DNA of 64,000 nt from Paenibacillus tritici. GTDB taxonomy: Bacteria; Bacillota; Bacilli; Paenibacillales; Paenibacillaceae. A program made the translations under genes and the position numbers. The notes below the pieces were generated by a model, which worked only from the letters and a program-made list of their open reading frames with translations, ran no database searches and had not been told where the DNA came from. The stretch is from assembly GCF_013204885.1 (NCBI RefSeq), contig NZ_JABMKX010000009.1, positions 1 to 64,000 on the forward strand, read 5' to 3'. Below are positions 32,172 to 40,168 of this stretch, in pieces; position 1 is the stretch's first letter; every line of letters begins with the position of its first letter.

Positions 32172-34829
32172 ATGATGCATACGGTAATCAAAAAAAAATT
32201 GGAACGCTTCAGATTCGTGCGGCTGCTGATCTCCATCTACCGGATGAAGGCGGTACGGGCGCTTGTTCCGCTGCTGATCATCGGGCTGGTCTATCTGGAG
32301 GGGCAGCATGAGCTGAAGCAGATTCATTTGGGCAAAATTATACATGATCTGAAATCCGTTCCCGTGTCTTCCATTCTGCTGATGCTGGGGATTTCGCTGC
32401 TGTCGGTGGCGGTCATGAGTACTTATGATTATCTGATCCGCAGGCATTTTCGTCTGCAGCTTGGCTGGTTTCGGACTTTCCGCTACGCCTGGATTGCCAA
32501 TACGTTCAATAATATGATCGGATTCGCCGGTCTGGCCGGCGCGGGTCTTAGAACGCTGCTGTATAAAAGGAGCAATGTGCCTACGTCTGTGCTGGCACCG
32601 GCCATTGTGTTTCTGTCGCCGCTGATGATTACGGGGCTATCGCTGCTCGGCTGGGGTACGATTAGCGGACTTCTTCCGGCGGACAGGCTGATGCAGGCGC
32701 ATCACTGGCTGGTATTTGCGGTCTGGGGAATGGCGCTGTATTTGCCGTTGTTTGTGCTGCTTCAACGCTCCTCCCTCTTCGCCAAATGGATTAACCGGGG
32801 GGAGGGGAGAACCGCCTGGCTTACCGTGGGCGCTTCGGTAGGTGCTTCCCTTCTGGAGTGGGTGTTCGCCGGGCTGACCTTCTGGTTCATTGCCGGTGAG
32901 CTGCTCGGAAGCGTGCCGCCAGTTACAATCTTCAGTATATATGTGGTTGCCGCCATTGCGGGGATTCTAAGCATGGCTCCCGGCGGCATCGGCGCCTTCG
33001 ACCTGATTGCGCTGCTTGGACTGACCCAACTGGGTTTCAAAAGCGATCATGCGCTGGCCGTCCTGGTCATCTACAGATTATTCTATTACATTATCCCCTG
33101 GCTGATCGGACTGGTGCTGGCCGCGCTGGAGTTCGGGCTGCCGGGCAAAAAAGGCGCTGAACGCAGCGGGGACAAGGTTGAAGCGCCCCTGACGCTATGG
33201 CAGAAAATATGGGGCTCGCCCGGTCAATATACCTTCCTTGGTGACCTTGGTGTATGGGCGCTCGGCAAGCTGGTACTGGCAAGCGGTCTGCTTCTGCTGT
33301 TGTCTGCTGCTACGCCTGAGCTGGTCTACCGGCTGAAGGTGACGGAGGAGCTGTTGTCGCTGCCTGTTATGCGGATCTCCCACCATCTGTCCGTGCTGAT
33401 CGGCTTTATGCTGATCCTGCTGTCGCGGGGAATCTCCCTGCGTGTCCATCGGGCGTATATCTGGACAAGTCTGCTGCTGTGCGGCGGAGCGGTCTTTGCC
33501 GTGACGAAGGGATTCGATTATGAGGAGGCGCTGTTCCTGCTGCTGGTAGCGCTGATCCTCTGGATCTCCCGGACCCGGTTCTACCGGATCAGTGTGCCCC
33601 TGAGCAGCAAAAGCATCTTAGGGTGGCTGCTCCTGACTTCGGCTGTGGCGCTCGGCTATTATTGGCTGGGGAGCTATACCCATCACGGCTTCCTGAAGCA
33701 TCTCCCGCCCGGAATCCGGCCGGAATGGCTGCGGCAGCATAGCAATGTGGCCGTTACAGCTATTGGCGGATTGATCTTCTCCTGGCTGCTGCTGATCCTG
33801 CTTGCGGCCCTCCGGCCGCAGCGCAAGGCGGATACGCTTGCCGCGGATAAGGATATGTTGCGGCTGGAGCGTTTTCTGGCAGAGGGCTGGGGCAATGCCT
33901 TAAGCCATAAGCTGTTTCTTGGCGACAAAAGCTTCTTCTGGGCCCAGGAGGGCAGAGTGCTGTTCGCTTTTGCCAGAGTCCGGGATAAGCTGGTGGTGCT
34001 GGGCGACCCGCTGGGACCCATGAGCCTGCTGCGTAACGGGATCAGTGAGTTCAGGCAGGCTGCGGACTTGTACGGGCTATCGGTGGTGTTCTATCTGGCG
34101 ACTCCGGCCTATCTCCCGGCGTATCAGAGCCAAGGCTACCGGTTCCTCAAACTGGGGGAAGAGGCTCTCGTGCCGCTGGCGGACTTCGATGCTGGCGGGC
34201 TCCGGAACGCCAGTCTGCGTAGTGTGAGAAGCCGGTTTGAACGTGAGGGTTATGTCTTTGAGATCACGGAAGCACTGCACTCTGCGGAGCTGCTGCGCGA
34301 GCTTCGCCTGCTGTCGGAGGAATGGCTGGCCGGGCGTATGGAGAAAGGCTATGCGCTGGGCTGGTTCAGCGAGCGGTATCTCCAGCAATCCCCGCTGGCG
34401 CTGCTGCGCGGACCGGGCGGCATTCTGCTGGCCTTCGCCTCCATAGCCCCGGGTTATGACAGGAAGAAGACGGTGTCTGTTGACCTGGTGCGCCATCGTA
34501 AGGATACGCCGGACGGGGCTATGGATTACCTGTTCCTGTGTCTGATGGAGTGGGCGAAATTGCGGGGCTACGGAAGCTTCAATCTCGGCTATGCCCCGCT
34601 GTTCAGTGCCTCCTGCCATTCCGGGGCGCTGCAGGAGGAGAAGCTGGCCCGCCTGGTCTTTGAACGCGGAGGCCACGGTTACGGCTTCACCGGTCTGCGG
34701 ATGTACAAGGAGAAGTTCGGCCCGGCGTGGGAGCCGAGATACCTCTCCTACCCCGCATCTGTGACTATCCCGCTTCTGACGCTGGATCTGGTGAGGCTGG
34801 TCTCCCGCCATCCGGAGGAGCAGGAATAG
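32172..34829 (+). CDS. mprF: Phosphatidylglycerol lysyltransferase/flippase MprF
   Basis: An 885-residue bifunctional membrane protein. The N-terminal 540 or so residues form about 14 helices (UPF0104-type flippase part, including MAPGGIGAFDLIALLGL). The C-terminal 330 residues are the cytosolic GNAT-like aminoacyltransferase domain (LGDKSFFWAQEGRVLFAFARV, LGDPLGP, SVRSRFEREGY, YGSFNLGYAPLF). It transfers lysine (or alanine) from aminoacyl-tRNA to phosphatidylglycerol and flips the product outward, which lowers negative surface charge and gives resistance to cationic peptides. ATG 32172 was chosen; the upstream extension to 32127 lacks a ribosome site. The length is close to that of Staphylococcus MprF (about 840). 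Confidence 0.92.
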   Translation: MMHTVIKKKLERFRFVRLLISIYRMKAVRALVPLLIIGLVYLEGQHELKQIHLGKIIHDLKSVPVSSILLMLGISLLSVAVMSTYDYLIRRHFRLQLGWFRTFRYAWIANTFNNMIGFAGLAGAGLRTLLYKRSNVPTSVLAPAIVFLSPLMITGLSLLGWGTISGLLPADRLMQAHHWLVFAVWGMALYLPLFVLLQRSSLFAKWINRGEGRTAWLTVGASVGASLLEWVFAGLTFWFIAGELLGSVPPVTIFSIYVVAAIAGILSMAPGGIGAFDLIALLGLTQLGFKSDHALAVLVIYRLFYYIIPWLIGLVLAALEFGLPGKKGAERSGDKVEAPLTLWQKIWGSPGQYTFLGDLGVWALGKLVLASGLLLLLSAATPELVYRLKVTEELLSLPVMRISHHLSVLIGFMLILLSRGISLRVHRAYIWTSLLLCGGAVFAVTKGFDYEEALFLLLVALILWISRTRFYRISVPLSSKSILGWLLLTSAVALGYYWLGSYTHHGFLKHLPPGIRPEWLRQHSNVAVTAIGGLIFSWLLLILLAALRPQRKADTLAADKDMLRLERFLAEGWGNALSHKLFLGDKSFFWAQEGRVLFAFARVRDKLVVLGDPLGPMSLLRNGISEFRQAADLYGLSVVFYLATPAYLPAYQSQGYRFLKLGEEALVPLADFDAGGLRNASLRSVRSRFEREGYVFEITEALHSAELLRELRLLSEEWLAGRMEKGYALGWFSERYLQQSPLALLRGPGGILLAFASIAPGYDRKKTVSVDLVRHRKDTPDGAMDYLFLCLMEWAKLRGYGSFNLGYAPLFSASCHSGALQEEKLARLVFERGGHGYGFTGLRMYKEKFGPAWEPRYLSYPASVTIPLLTLDLVRLVSRHPEEQE

Positions 34830-34914
34830 GCGCTGGACGTTTCTGCGGAAATGGGAGATACTATTTTTACCAGTTGCCGGCCCCGGAAGGGGCGTCTGTA
34901 GATCCATATTATTT

Positions 34915-34950
34915 AGGAGGGCTCCTGTTTGTTGCGGAGTCCTCCTTTTT
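34915..34950 (+). terminator. Rho-independent terminator after mprF
   Basis: The stem AGGAGGGCTCC pairs with GGAGTCCTCCT (one G-T wobble) around a 10-nt loop, followed by TTTT. It lies just before the nitroreductase start. Confidence 0.85.
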
Positions 34951-34974
34951 CACATGACAAGGGGGAAGATCGGG

Positions 34975-35838
34975 ATGGGAAAAGCAGTAATGGAAATGAT
35001 GGAGAAACGGAAATCTGTACGCACCTATGAGACTACACCGATTGATGCGGCGGCTCATGCTGCCATCATGGAGTATCTGGCTGAGGAAGAGAATCTGCGC
35101 GGGCCCTTCGGCGGGAGAACCGGGGTAGAATGGATATGGGTCAAAGGCGGAGGCAGTGAAGGCAAGGGCATGAAGCTGGGGGCTTACGGGATCATTGTGA
35201 ATCCGCAGGCTTATCTGGCAGGCTCCGTGCGCAATGACAAGCTGGCTCTGCTGGAGTTCGGCTATACGTTCCAGAAGCTGATTCTGTTCGCTACCGGACT
35301 GGGTCTGGGCACGTGCTGGATTGGCGGAACGTTCAACCGCAAGTCGTTTGCCCGCGAGCTTGAGCTTGCGGAAGGGGAGATTATTCCCTGCATTACTCCG
35401 CTTGGATATGCACGGGAGAAGCAGCGGCTGCTGGATGCCACGATGCGTTATGTGGTCAAGGCCGACAATAAGAAGCCGTGGGCGGAGCTTTTCTACGACG
35501 GTTCATTTGGCAGCCGCTTAACCCCGGAAGCGGCCGGGAGGCTGGCTGTGCCTGTCGAGATGGTGCGGATCGGCCCGTCGGCCTCCAACAAACAGCCCTG
35601 GAGGCTGGTCCTGTCCCCGGACCGGAAGAAGATGCACTTCTATCTTCAGCATACCCCCAACTATAGCGGCAACAAGCTTGGGTTCCAGATGCAGCGGATT
35701 GATATCGGGATTGCCGCCTGCAACTTCGGGCTGACCTGCCGGGAGCTGGGCATTGCCGGAACCTGGGGCATAGAGGACCCGGGAATAGCGGCGGATAGTC
35801 AGCATACAGAATATATGCTCAGTTACACGCTTAGCTAA
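34975..35838 (+). CDS. Nitroreductase-family protein (TM1586-type)
   Basis: A 287-residue flavin-dependent nitroreductase-fold protein built as two nitroreductase-like halves. MMEKRKSVRTYETTPID is the N-terminal FMN-contacting segment, ATGLGLGTCWIGGTFNR the mid-domain loop, and IGPSASNKQPWRLVL the second FMN-binding segment. The longer ORF starts at 34954, but AAGGGGGAAG (34959-34968) serves ATG 34975. The electron acceptor is unknown. Its 3' end overlaps the convergent ECF gene by 8 bp. Confidence 0.85.
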   Translation: MGKAVMEMMEKRKSVRTYETTPIDAAAHAAIMEYLAEEENLRGPFGGRTGVEWIWVKGGGSEGKGMKLGAYGIIVNPQAYLAGSVRNDKLALLEFGYTFQKLILFATGLGLGTCWIGGTFNRKSFARELELAEGEIIPCITPLGYAREKQRLLDATMRYVVKADNKKPWAELFYDGSFGSRLTPEAAGRLAVPVEMVRIGPSASNKQPWRLVLSPDRKKMHFYLQHTPNYSGNKLGFQMQRIDIGIAACNFGLTCRELGIAGTWGIEDPGIAADSQHTEYMLSYTLS

Positions 35839-37714
35839 TCCGGGCTGTCCACCACAGCAATGCCGCAACCGTCAGGATACCCAGGGCGGCCAGTGTATCC
35901 CGCTTGCTCCAGCGCAGCTGATAGACGGGGGTCCGCTGCTTGGCGGGATCATACCCCCGTGATTCTACCGCTGTCGCCAGCTCGTCGCCCATGCCGAGGA
36001 CCAGGATCAGCAGAGGGACGATGAGCAGGGCGATCTGCCGCGGGGACCAGCGCGCCAGCCCGCGGGCGCGTCTTCCGCGTGAGCCCAGCGCGAGCTGCAG
36101 CTGTGCCAGCTTGCCGAGAATCCACGGCACAAACTGCAGGGTCACCGATACGGCAAGCGACCAGTTGCGGGTCCGGATGCCCAGTCTCCGCAGCGGAGCG
36201 ATGCCCCACTCCAGCCCCTCCCGCAAGGGGGCGCCGGTTGTAGTCTCGGTGAACAGGAAGCCCAGGGCAATCAGCAGCAGGAAGCGCAGCACGCTGATCC
36301 CCCCGCGCAGCATTCCTGCATAGCTGAAGCTGAGCGGCCCGATGGCGAAGTCGGGAGAACTCCAGCTTAGCCCGGACAGCAGCCAGAGGAACAGGAACAT
36401 CAGGAGGAAAGGCCGGAAGAATCGGAGTGCTCTGCGCCAGGAGATCCGTGCCGAAGCTGCGAGTCCGGCAAGCAGGCCTGCGGTAAGCAGCAGCGGAAGA
36501 AGGGCATCCATCCCTAACAGGACCAGCGAGCCGAGGATCATCCCCAGCCATTTGACCCTGGGGTCAAGCTGCTGCCAGCCAGACCGGCGGGCGGGCGGTC
36601 CTGGCTGCGGGGCGCCGGGCGTGGTCGCTGCGTGGGCGGTTTCCGCTTCGGCTGAAGGTGGAGCGGCTGAAGGGACAGCGGTTGAAGCGGCAACGGCTGA
36701 AGGGACAGCGGCTGAAGGGACAGCGGTTGAAGCGGCAACGGTTGAAGTGGCAACGGCTGAAGCGTGGACCGCTTGGCTTTGGATGCCGTCATCGCTGTAG
36801 TTGGCGCTGTGTTCCCTGGGAAGGCCGCTCTGGCCATCGGGTGATATGACACGCGCAGGGGCACAAGAGCCTGCCGGAAGGCTAGCCGCCTCCGGTACAG
36901 GCAGCGGGTGCTTCTCCAGTTCCGCGAGCAGCTCCTCCAGACTGCCCGGCACTCCTTCGAGCAGGCCAAGCTGTACCGCTCTCCGGCCTATGGAAGCATA
37001 GGCCGGAGCTGTAAGACCGGCGTCCGCAAGCAGTACGGGATCGGCGGTCAACGCCGGAGCGGGACCATCATAATGAACAGCGCCCTGCTTCATCACGATC
37101 ACCTTGTCGGCAAGCGGCAGGAAGCTGTCCAGATCATGTGTGCCGATGATCAGGGTCAAGCCGCTCCGGCGCAGCTCCTGCACCAGCCCGAGCAGCGACT
37201 GCGCCGCCTGCGGGTCCAGCCCGGCCGTCGGCTCATCCAGAATCAGGAGTCCGGGCTGAGCGGCCAGGGCACCGGCAATACATACCCGGCGTTTCTCGCC
37301 GCCGCTAAGCAGGAAGGGCGAGCGCCCGGCGAATTCATCGTAAGCCAGCCCGGTCTTCCTTAGTGCGCTGGCGATGATCTCCGTCCGCTCAGCCTGTGGT
37401 ACACCGCGCTGCGTCAGGCCATACTCGATGTCCTTGTGCACCGTGCCCGCGAACAGCTGGGTCTCCGGCTGCTGAAAAACCATGGATACCGCTTCTGCGG
37501 CCCGGTGATCCGCCTTCTTCCCGTCTCCGTGGAGAATCCGCCCGGACGTTGGCTGCGCAAGCCCCGCGAGCAGGCGAAGCAGCGTAGACTTGCCGCTCCC
37601 GTTCACCCCGCAGAGGACGGTCAGCGTACCTGAAGGGATATCCAGGGAGATATCCTGAATGGCCTGTCTGCCGTCTTCGTACCGGAAGGAGAGCTGCTCT
37701 GCCTGAATTCTCAT
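35831..37714 (-). CDS. Fused ECF transporter ATPase and transmembrane protein (EcfA-EcfT)
   Basis: A 627-residue fusion. Residues 1-270 are an ECF ATPase: Walker A GVNGSGKST, Q-loop QQPETQLF, signature LLSGGEKRR, Walker B LLILDEPTAGLD, H-loop GTHDLD. Residues 385-627 are EcfT: hydrophobic helices, then the coupling-helix motifs GRRARGL and AVESRGYDP, which carry the two Ala/Ser-Arg-Gly signatures that dock the ATPases. The two are usually separate genes. The linker (about 270-385) contains a Val/Ala/Ser/Thr/Pro low-complexity tract encoded by a 15-bp tandem repeat. With the upstream ATPase and BioY it forms a vitamin importer, most likely for biotin. The frame is continuous, so this is a genuine fusion and not a missed stop. 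Confidence 0.9.
   Translation of the reverse strand: MRIQAEQLSFRYEDGRQAIQDISLDIPSGTLTVLCGVNGSGKSTLLRLLAGLAQPTSGRILHGDGKKADHRAAEAVSMVFQQPETQLFAGTVHKDIEYGLTQRGVPQAERTEIIASALRKTGLAYDEFAGRSPFLLSGGEKRRVCIAGALAAQPGLLILDEPTAGLDPQAAQSLLGLVQELRRSGLTLIIGTHDLDSFLPLADKVIVMKQGAVHYDGPAPALTADPVLLADAGLTAPAYASIGRRAVQLGLLEGVPGSLEELLAELEKHPLPVPEAASLPAGSCAPARVISPDGQSGLPREHSANYSDDGIQSQAVHASAVATSTVAASTAVPSAAVPSAVAASTAVPSAAPPSAEAETAHAATTPGAPQPGPPARRSGWQQLDPRVKWLGMILGSLVLLGMDALLPLLLTAGLLAGLAASARISWRRALRFFRPFLLMFLFLWLLSGLSWSSPDFAIGPLSFSYAGMLRGGISVLRFLLLIALGFLFTETTTGAPLREGLEWGIAPLRRLGIRTRNWSLAVSVTLQFVPWILGKLAQLQLALGSRGRRARGLARWSPRQIALLIVPLLILVLGMGDELATAVESRGYDPAKQRTPVYQLRWSKRDTLAALGILTVAALLWWTARIS
36650..36769. repeat. 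15-bp tandem repeat encoding the EcfA-EcfT linker
   Basis: Eight consecutive 15-bp units of the form GGCTGAAGGGACAGC / GGTTGAAGCGGCAAC lie inside the ECF fusion gene. The unit is a multiple of three, so gain or loss of units changes the linker by five residues without a frameshift. Confidence 0.9.
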
Positions 37715-38529
37715 AGAATCTCCTCCAGTTCCTGCCCGGTCAGCGGCAGCAGGTGAACCGGCCAGCCCTGCCTCTGGAGCAGCTTGCCGACACGGACGGC
37801 CGGAGAGGGAGTCCAGCCGAGTGCATCCGGCAGCGCGGAGGCATAGAACAGGCTGCGCGGGCTGCCGTCATAGAGTAATTGCCCCCCGCCCAGAACGGCG
37901 ATGCGCGGGCTAACTGCCAGCTCCTCCATTCGCTGTGTCACCCAGAGAATCGTGGTACCCGCCTGCCATAACCCTTGGGCCAGCTCCAGGATATCCAGCC
38001 TTCCCTCAGGGTCCAGCATCGAGGTGGCTTCATCGAAAATAATCATATCGGCGTCCAGTGCCAGGCAGCAGCCCACAGCCAGTCGCTGGCGTTCCCCGCC
38101 GGACAGCGTGGACACCTCTGCTTCTGTCTTGTGGGCCAGCCCCACCTGCTGTAGAATCTCACCGATTCGCGCAATCATAAGGTCCCGTGCAAGGCCTCTG
38201 TTTTCCAGTCCGAAGGCGATATCCTCAAAAGGTGTGGAGCCTACCGTCTGCGCTTCGGGATTCTGAAATACGAGCTGGACCCGCTGCTTCACCGCTGCGC
38301 GGTTGTGAGCCGGACGCATGTCCAGTCCGGCTACCGTCAGACTGCCTGCTGACGGGGTATTCAATCCGTTGAAGCAGCGGATTAGCGAGGTTTTGCCGCA
38401 GCCGTTGGCCCCCGTGAGCGCCACCCACTCCCCCCGCTCTATATGAAAATCAATCCCTTGCAGTACCGAACGGCTGTGCTGCCCTTCCCGTACAGACAAG
38501 GTTAAATTATGCGCCCTGATCATCCTCAT
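37711..38529 (-). CDS. ECF transporter ATP-binding protein EcfA
   Basis: A 272-residue ATPase: Walker A GANGCGKTS (the usual final ST is TS), Q-loop FQNPEAQTVGS, signature LSGGERQR, Walker B MIIFDEATSMLD. The usual H-loop histidine is replaced: WVTQRMEE has Gln where THxMEE is normal. This is common in one of the two ATPases of asymmetric ECF pairs, and this copy would be the EcfA partner of the fused EcfA-EcfT. Start at ATG 38529 (residues MRMIRAHN); the longer ORF to 38559 runs into the bioY promoter. It overlaps the fused gene by 4 bp. Confidence 0.85.
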   Translation of the reverse strand: MRMIRAHNLTLSVREGQHSRSVLQGIDFHIERGEWVALTGANGCGKTSLIRCFNGLNTPSAGSLTVAGLDMRPAHNRAAVKQRVQLVFQNPEAQTVGSTPFEDIAFGLENRGLARDLMIARIGEILQQVGLAHKTEAEVSTLSGGERQRLAVGCCLALDADMIIFDEATSMLDPEGRLDILELAQGLWQAGTTILWVTQRMEELAVSPRIAVLGGGQLLYDGSPRSLFYASALPDALGWTPSPAVRVGKLLQRQGWPVHLLPLTGQELEEIL

Positions 38530-38549
38530 GCCTGCTTTCCATAATGCTC

Positions 38550-38578
38550 TTGTCAACAATTGCTACCCATTATAACAA
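38550..38578. promoter_or_regulatory. Candidate BirA operator/promoter between ecf genes and bioY
   Basis: TTGTCAAC (38550-38557) and TATAACAA (38571-38578) form an inverted pair that resembles the Firmicute BirA operator (TTGTTAAC...GTTAACAA). The spacer is 13 bp and shorter than usual, and one or two bases differ in each arm. TTGTCA and TATAAC also read as a rightward -35/-10 with a 15-bp spacer. Confidence 0.4.
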
Positions 38579-38648
38579 AGATTATGGGATTGATGTATCT
38601 GGAGGCGGGTGTTATAGTGATCCTAAAAAAAGGGGGCTACTCCCGGCC

Positions 38649-39257
38649 ATGAAAAAATGGACAACCCGCGGCCTGATATTCAGTGCCTTATTCGCTGCAG
38701 TTATGATAGCCCTGAGTTATTTGAAAATCTCGCTGCCCTTCTCCACGGTGCCGATTACCACGCAGACCTTGGCTGTAATGCTGGCCGGTTCTATCCTCGG
38801 TTCCCGCTACGGGGCGCTCGCGGTGCTGATTGTGATCGGACTTACCGCTGCCGGATTCCAGGTAATGGGCGGAAGCGGCGGACTCGCAGTGCTGGTTGGA
38901 CCAACAGCAGGGTATATCTTCTCCTGGCCGTTCGTAGCCTGGCTGATCGGCTTCTTCGCCGAGCGGATCAAGCAGGACAAATATACGTTCGTGAAGCTGC
39001 TTGCAGCCAACTTTATCTTCGGCGCGCTGCTGGTCTACCCGGGCGGCGTGGGCTGGCTGGCCTATTCAACAGGGATAGATTCGCTCGCCAAGGCATTAAC
39101 AGCAGGCATGTGGCCGTTTATCCCCGGTGACCTGCTCAAATCAGTTCTCTGTTCGGCGGTAGTAACCGCTGTATGGAAGGTATATCCGATTGAACGTATT
39201 CTGAACCGTGACACCGGTGCCTGGGCAGACGGGGAGAACCCGACCGTTAGCCGCTAA
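38649..39257 (+). CDS. bioY: Biotin ECF transporter substrate-binding component BioY
   Basis: A 202-residue membrane protein with six predicted helices. The BioY signature is clear: STVPITTQTLAVMLAGSILGSRYGALAVL (about residues 28-56), GGSGGLAVLVGPTAGYIFSWP and FIPGDLLKSVLCSAVVTAVWK near the C-terminus. It binds biotin and works with an EcfA/EcfA'/EcfT module. Here the module is encoded divergently next door, so the system is probably a dedicated biotin importer. ATG 38649 lies behind AAGGGGG at a 12-nt spacing; the longer ORF (38544) starts before the promoter. Confidence 0.93.
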   Translation: MKKWTTRGLIFSALFAAVMIALSYLKISLPFSTVPITTQTLAVMLAGSILGSRYGALAVLIVIGLTAAGFQVMGGSGGLAVLVGPTAGYIFSWPFVAWLIGFFAERIKQDKYTFVKLLAANFIFGALLVYPGGVGWLAYSTGIDSLAKALTAGMWPFIPGDLLKSVLCSAVVTAVWKVYPIERILNRDTGAWADGENPTVSR

Positions 39258-39350
39258 CGTTAAGGCGCTGAACGTAAGATGTTAACTGTAGGTCGCTAAC
39301 TTTAAGGTGCTGAACGTAAGGTGTTACCCGTGAGGAGCTCACTGTAAGGC
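39245..39350. repeat. Degenerate 42-bp tandem repeat after bioY
   Basis: Two 42-bp units starting CGCTAAC and CGCTAAC (about 39252 and 39294) repeat GCTGAACGTAAG and GTTA(A/C)C blocks. The first begins in the last codons of bioY. Function unknown. Confidence 0.55.
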
Positions 39351-39366
39351 ACACCTGCTCTGCTCG

Positions 39367-39411
39367 AATAGGCGATTCCCTAGCCACTGCGGCTTGGAAT
39401 CGCCTATTTTG
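39367..39411 (+). terminator. Rho-independent terminator of bioY
   Basis: A perfect 13-bp stem, AATAGGCGATTCC with GGAATCGCCTATT, followed by TTGCGTTGTTT, about 110 bp after the stop codon. Confidence 0.85.
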
Positions 39412-39471
39412 CGTTGTTTAACAGTTTACTAGACAGCTCCTCATCTGATATTCAGTCCGTTGTGCACAAAA

Positions 39472-39492
39472 TGTGGATAAAGTTGTGGATAA
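39472..39492 (+). promoter_or_regulatory. Pair of perfect DnaA boxes (left)
   Basis: Two exact copies of TGTGGATAA (the DnaA box TTATCCACA on the other strand) at 39472-39480 and 39484-39492, in the same orientation, 12 bp start to start. Confidence 0.6.
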
Positions 39493-39565
39493 GTAGCTTT
39501 GGAGCTGAATCCTACGAAAGACTAATTTGTTTCTACACCGAGACTGCGCGCATACGCTGACAGTA

Positions 39566-39889
39566 GGCCGGGTGCTGAGATGAGAGGGATAAATACCACT
39601 AATTGGGTCAAAGGTAGGCGGGATGCTGAGATCAGAGGGATAAATCCCACTGATCGGGCCAAAGGTAGGCGGGATGCGGAAATCAGAGGTATAAATCCCA
39701 CTGATCAGGCTAAAGGTTGGCGGGATGCTGAGATGAGAGGGATAAATCCTACTGATTGGGCCAAAAGTAGGCGGGATGCGGAAATCAGAGGGATAAATCC
39801 CACTGATCGGGCCAAAGGTTGGCTAGATGCTGAGATGAGAGGGATAAATCCCACTGATTGAGCCAAAAGTTGGCCAGATGCGGTTGAGG
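39566..39889. repeat. 51-bp tandem palindromic repeat, six units plus a partial
   Basis: Units start at 39566, 39617, 39668, 39719, 39770 and 39821, each exactly 51 bp, with a partial seventh at 39872. Each contains the palindrome GGGATAAATCCC; in the best units it is extended by GATCAG on the left and CTGATC on the right, which gives an almost perfect hairpin. Because 51 is divisible by three, an open frame of 93 codons runs through it. No ribosome site is present, so it is treated as non-coding. Confidence 0.9.
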
Positions 39890-39969
39890 TTGCCGAGTTG
39901 CGTGAGTTGTGTCTCGAATTAACTGTAAAATGGGCTTATCCCCACTCAATGAATAGTAATATTTACTTA

Positions 39970-39989
39970 TGTGGATAATTTGTGGATAA
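39970..39989 (+). promoter_or_regulatory. Pair of perfect DnaA boxes (right)
   Basis: Two exact TGTGGATAA copies at 39970-39978 and 39981-39989, the same orientation as the left pair, 11 bp start to start, on the other side of the 51-bp array. Confidence 0.6.
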
Positions 39990-40093
39990 AATGGGAGGGA
40001 TGGTGCTCGGAGAACTGAAATCGCCAGGAAAATAGAGAATTTAAAGTGTGGCAATGAAGAGCACAAGTGCACCTGATTTCAGCAAATGTAGAT

Positions 40094-40137
40094 AAACAAT
40101 GCCGTCCCCATAACACAAGGGACGGCATCGTTTGTTT
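40094..40137 (-). terminator. Terminator of the alpha-amylase gene
   Basis: The stem ATGCCGTCCC pairs with GGGACGGCAT, flanked by AAACA and TGTTT, around a 10-nt loop. Minus-strand reading continues into TTGTTTATC. Confidence 0.8.
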
Positions 40138-40168
40138 GTAGAAGTTACATTGCCCGCAGCCCGCTACC

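Noticed and set aside
39580..39861. A 93-codon open frame with a 17-residue tandem repeat, as a possible repeat protein
   Set aside because: It exists because the unit is 51 bp and has no stop in one frame. There is no ribosome binding site or promoter, and the units are palindromic DNA repeats, so it was annotated as a repeat.
39566..39889. The same array as a possible CRISPR
   Set aside because: The units are contiguous and similar along their whole length; there are no unique spacers, no leader and no cas genes.
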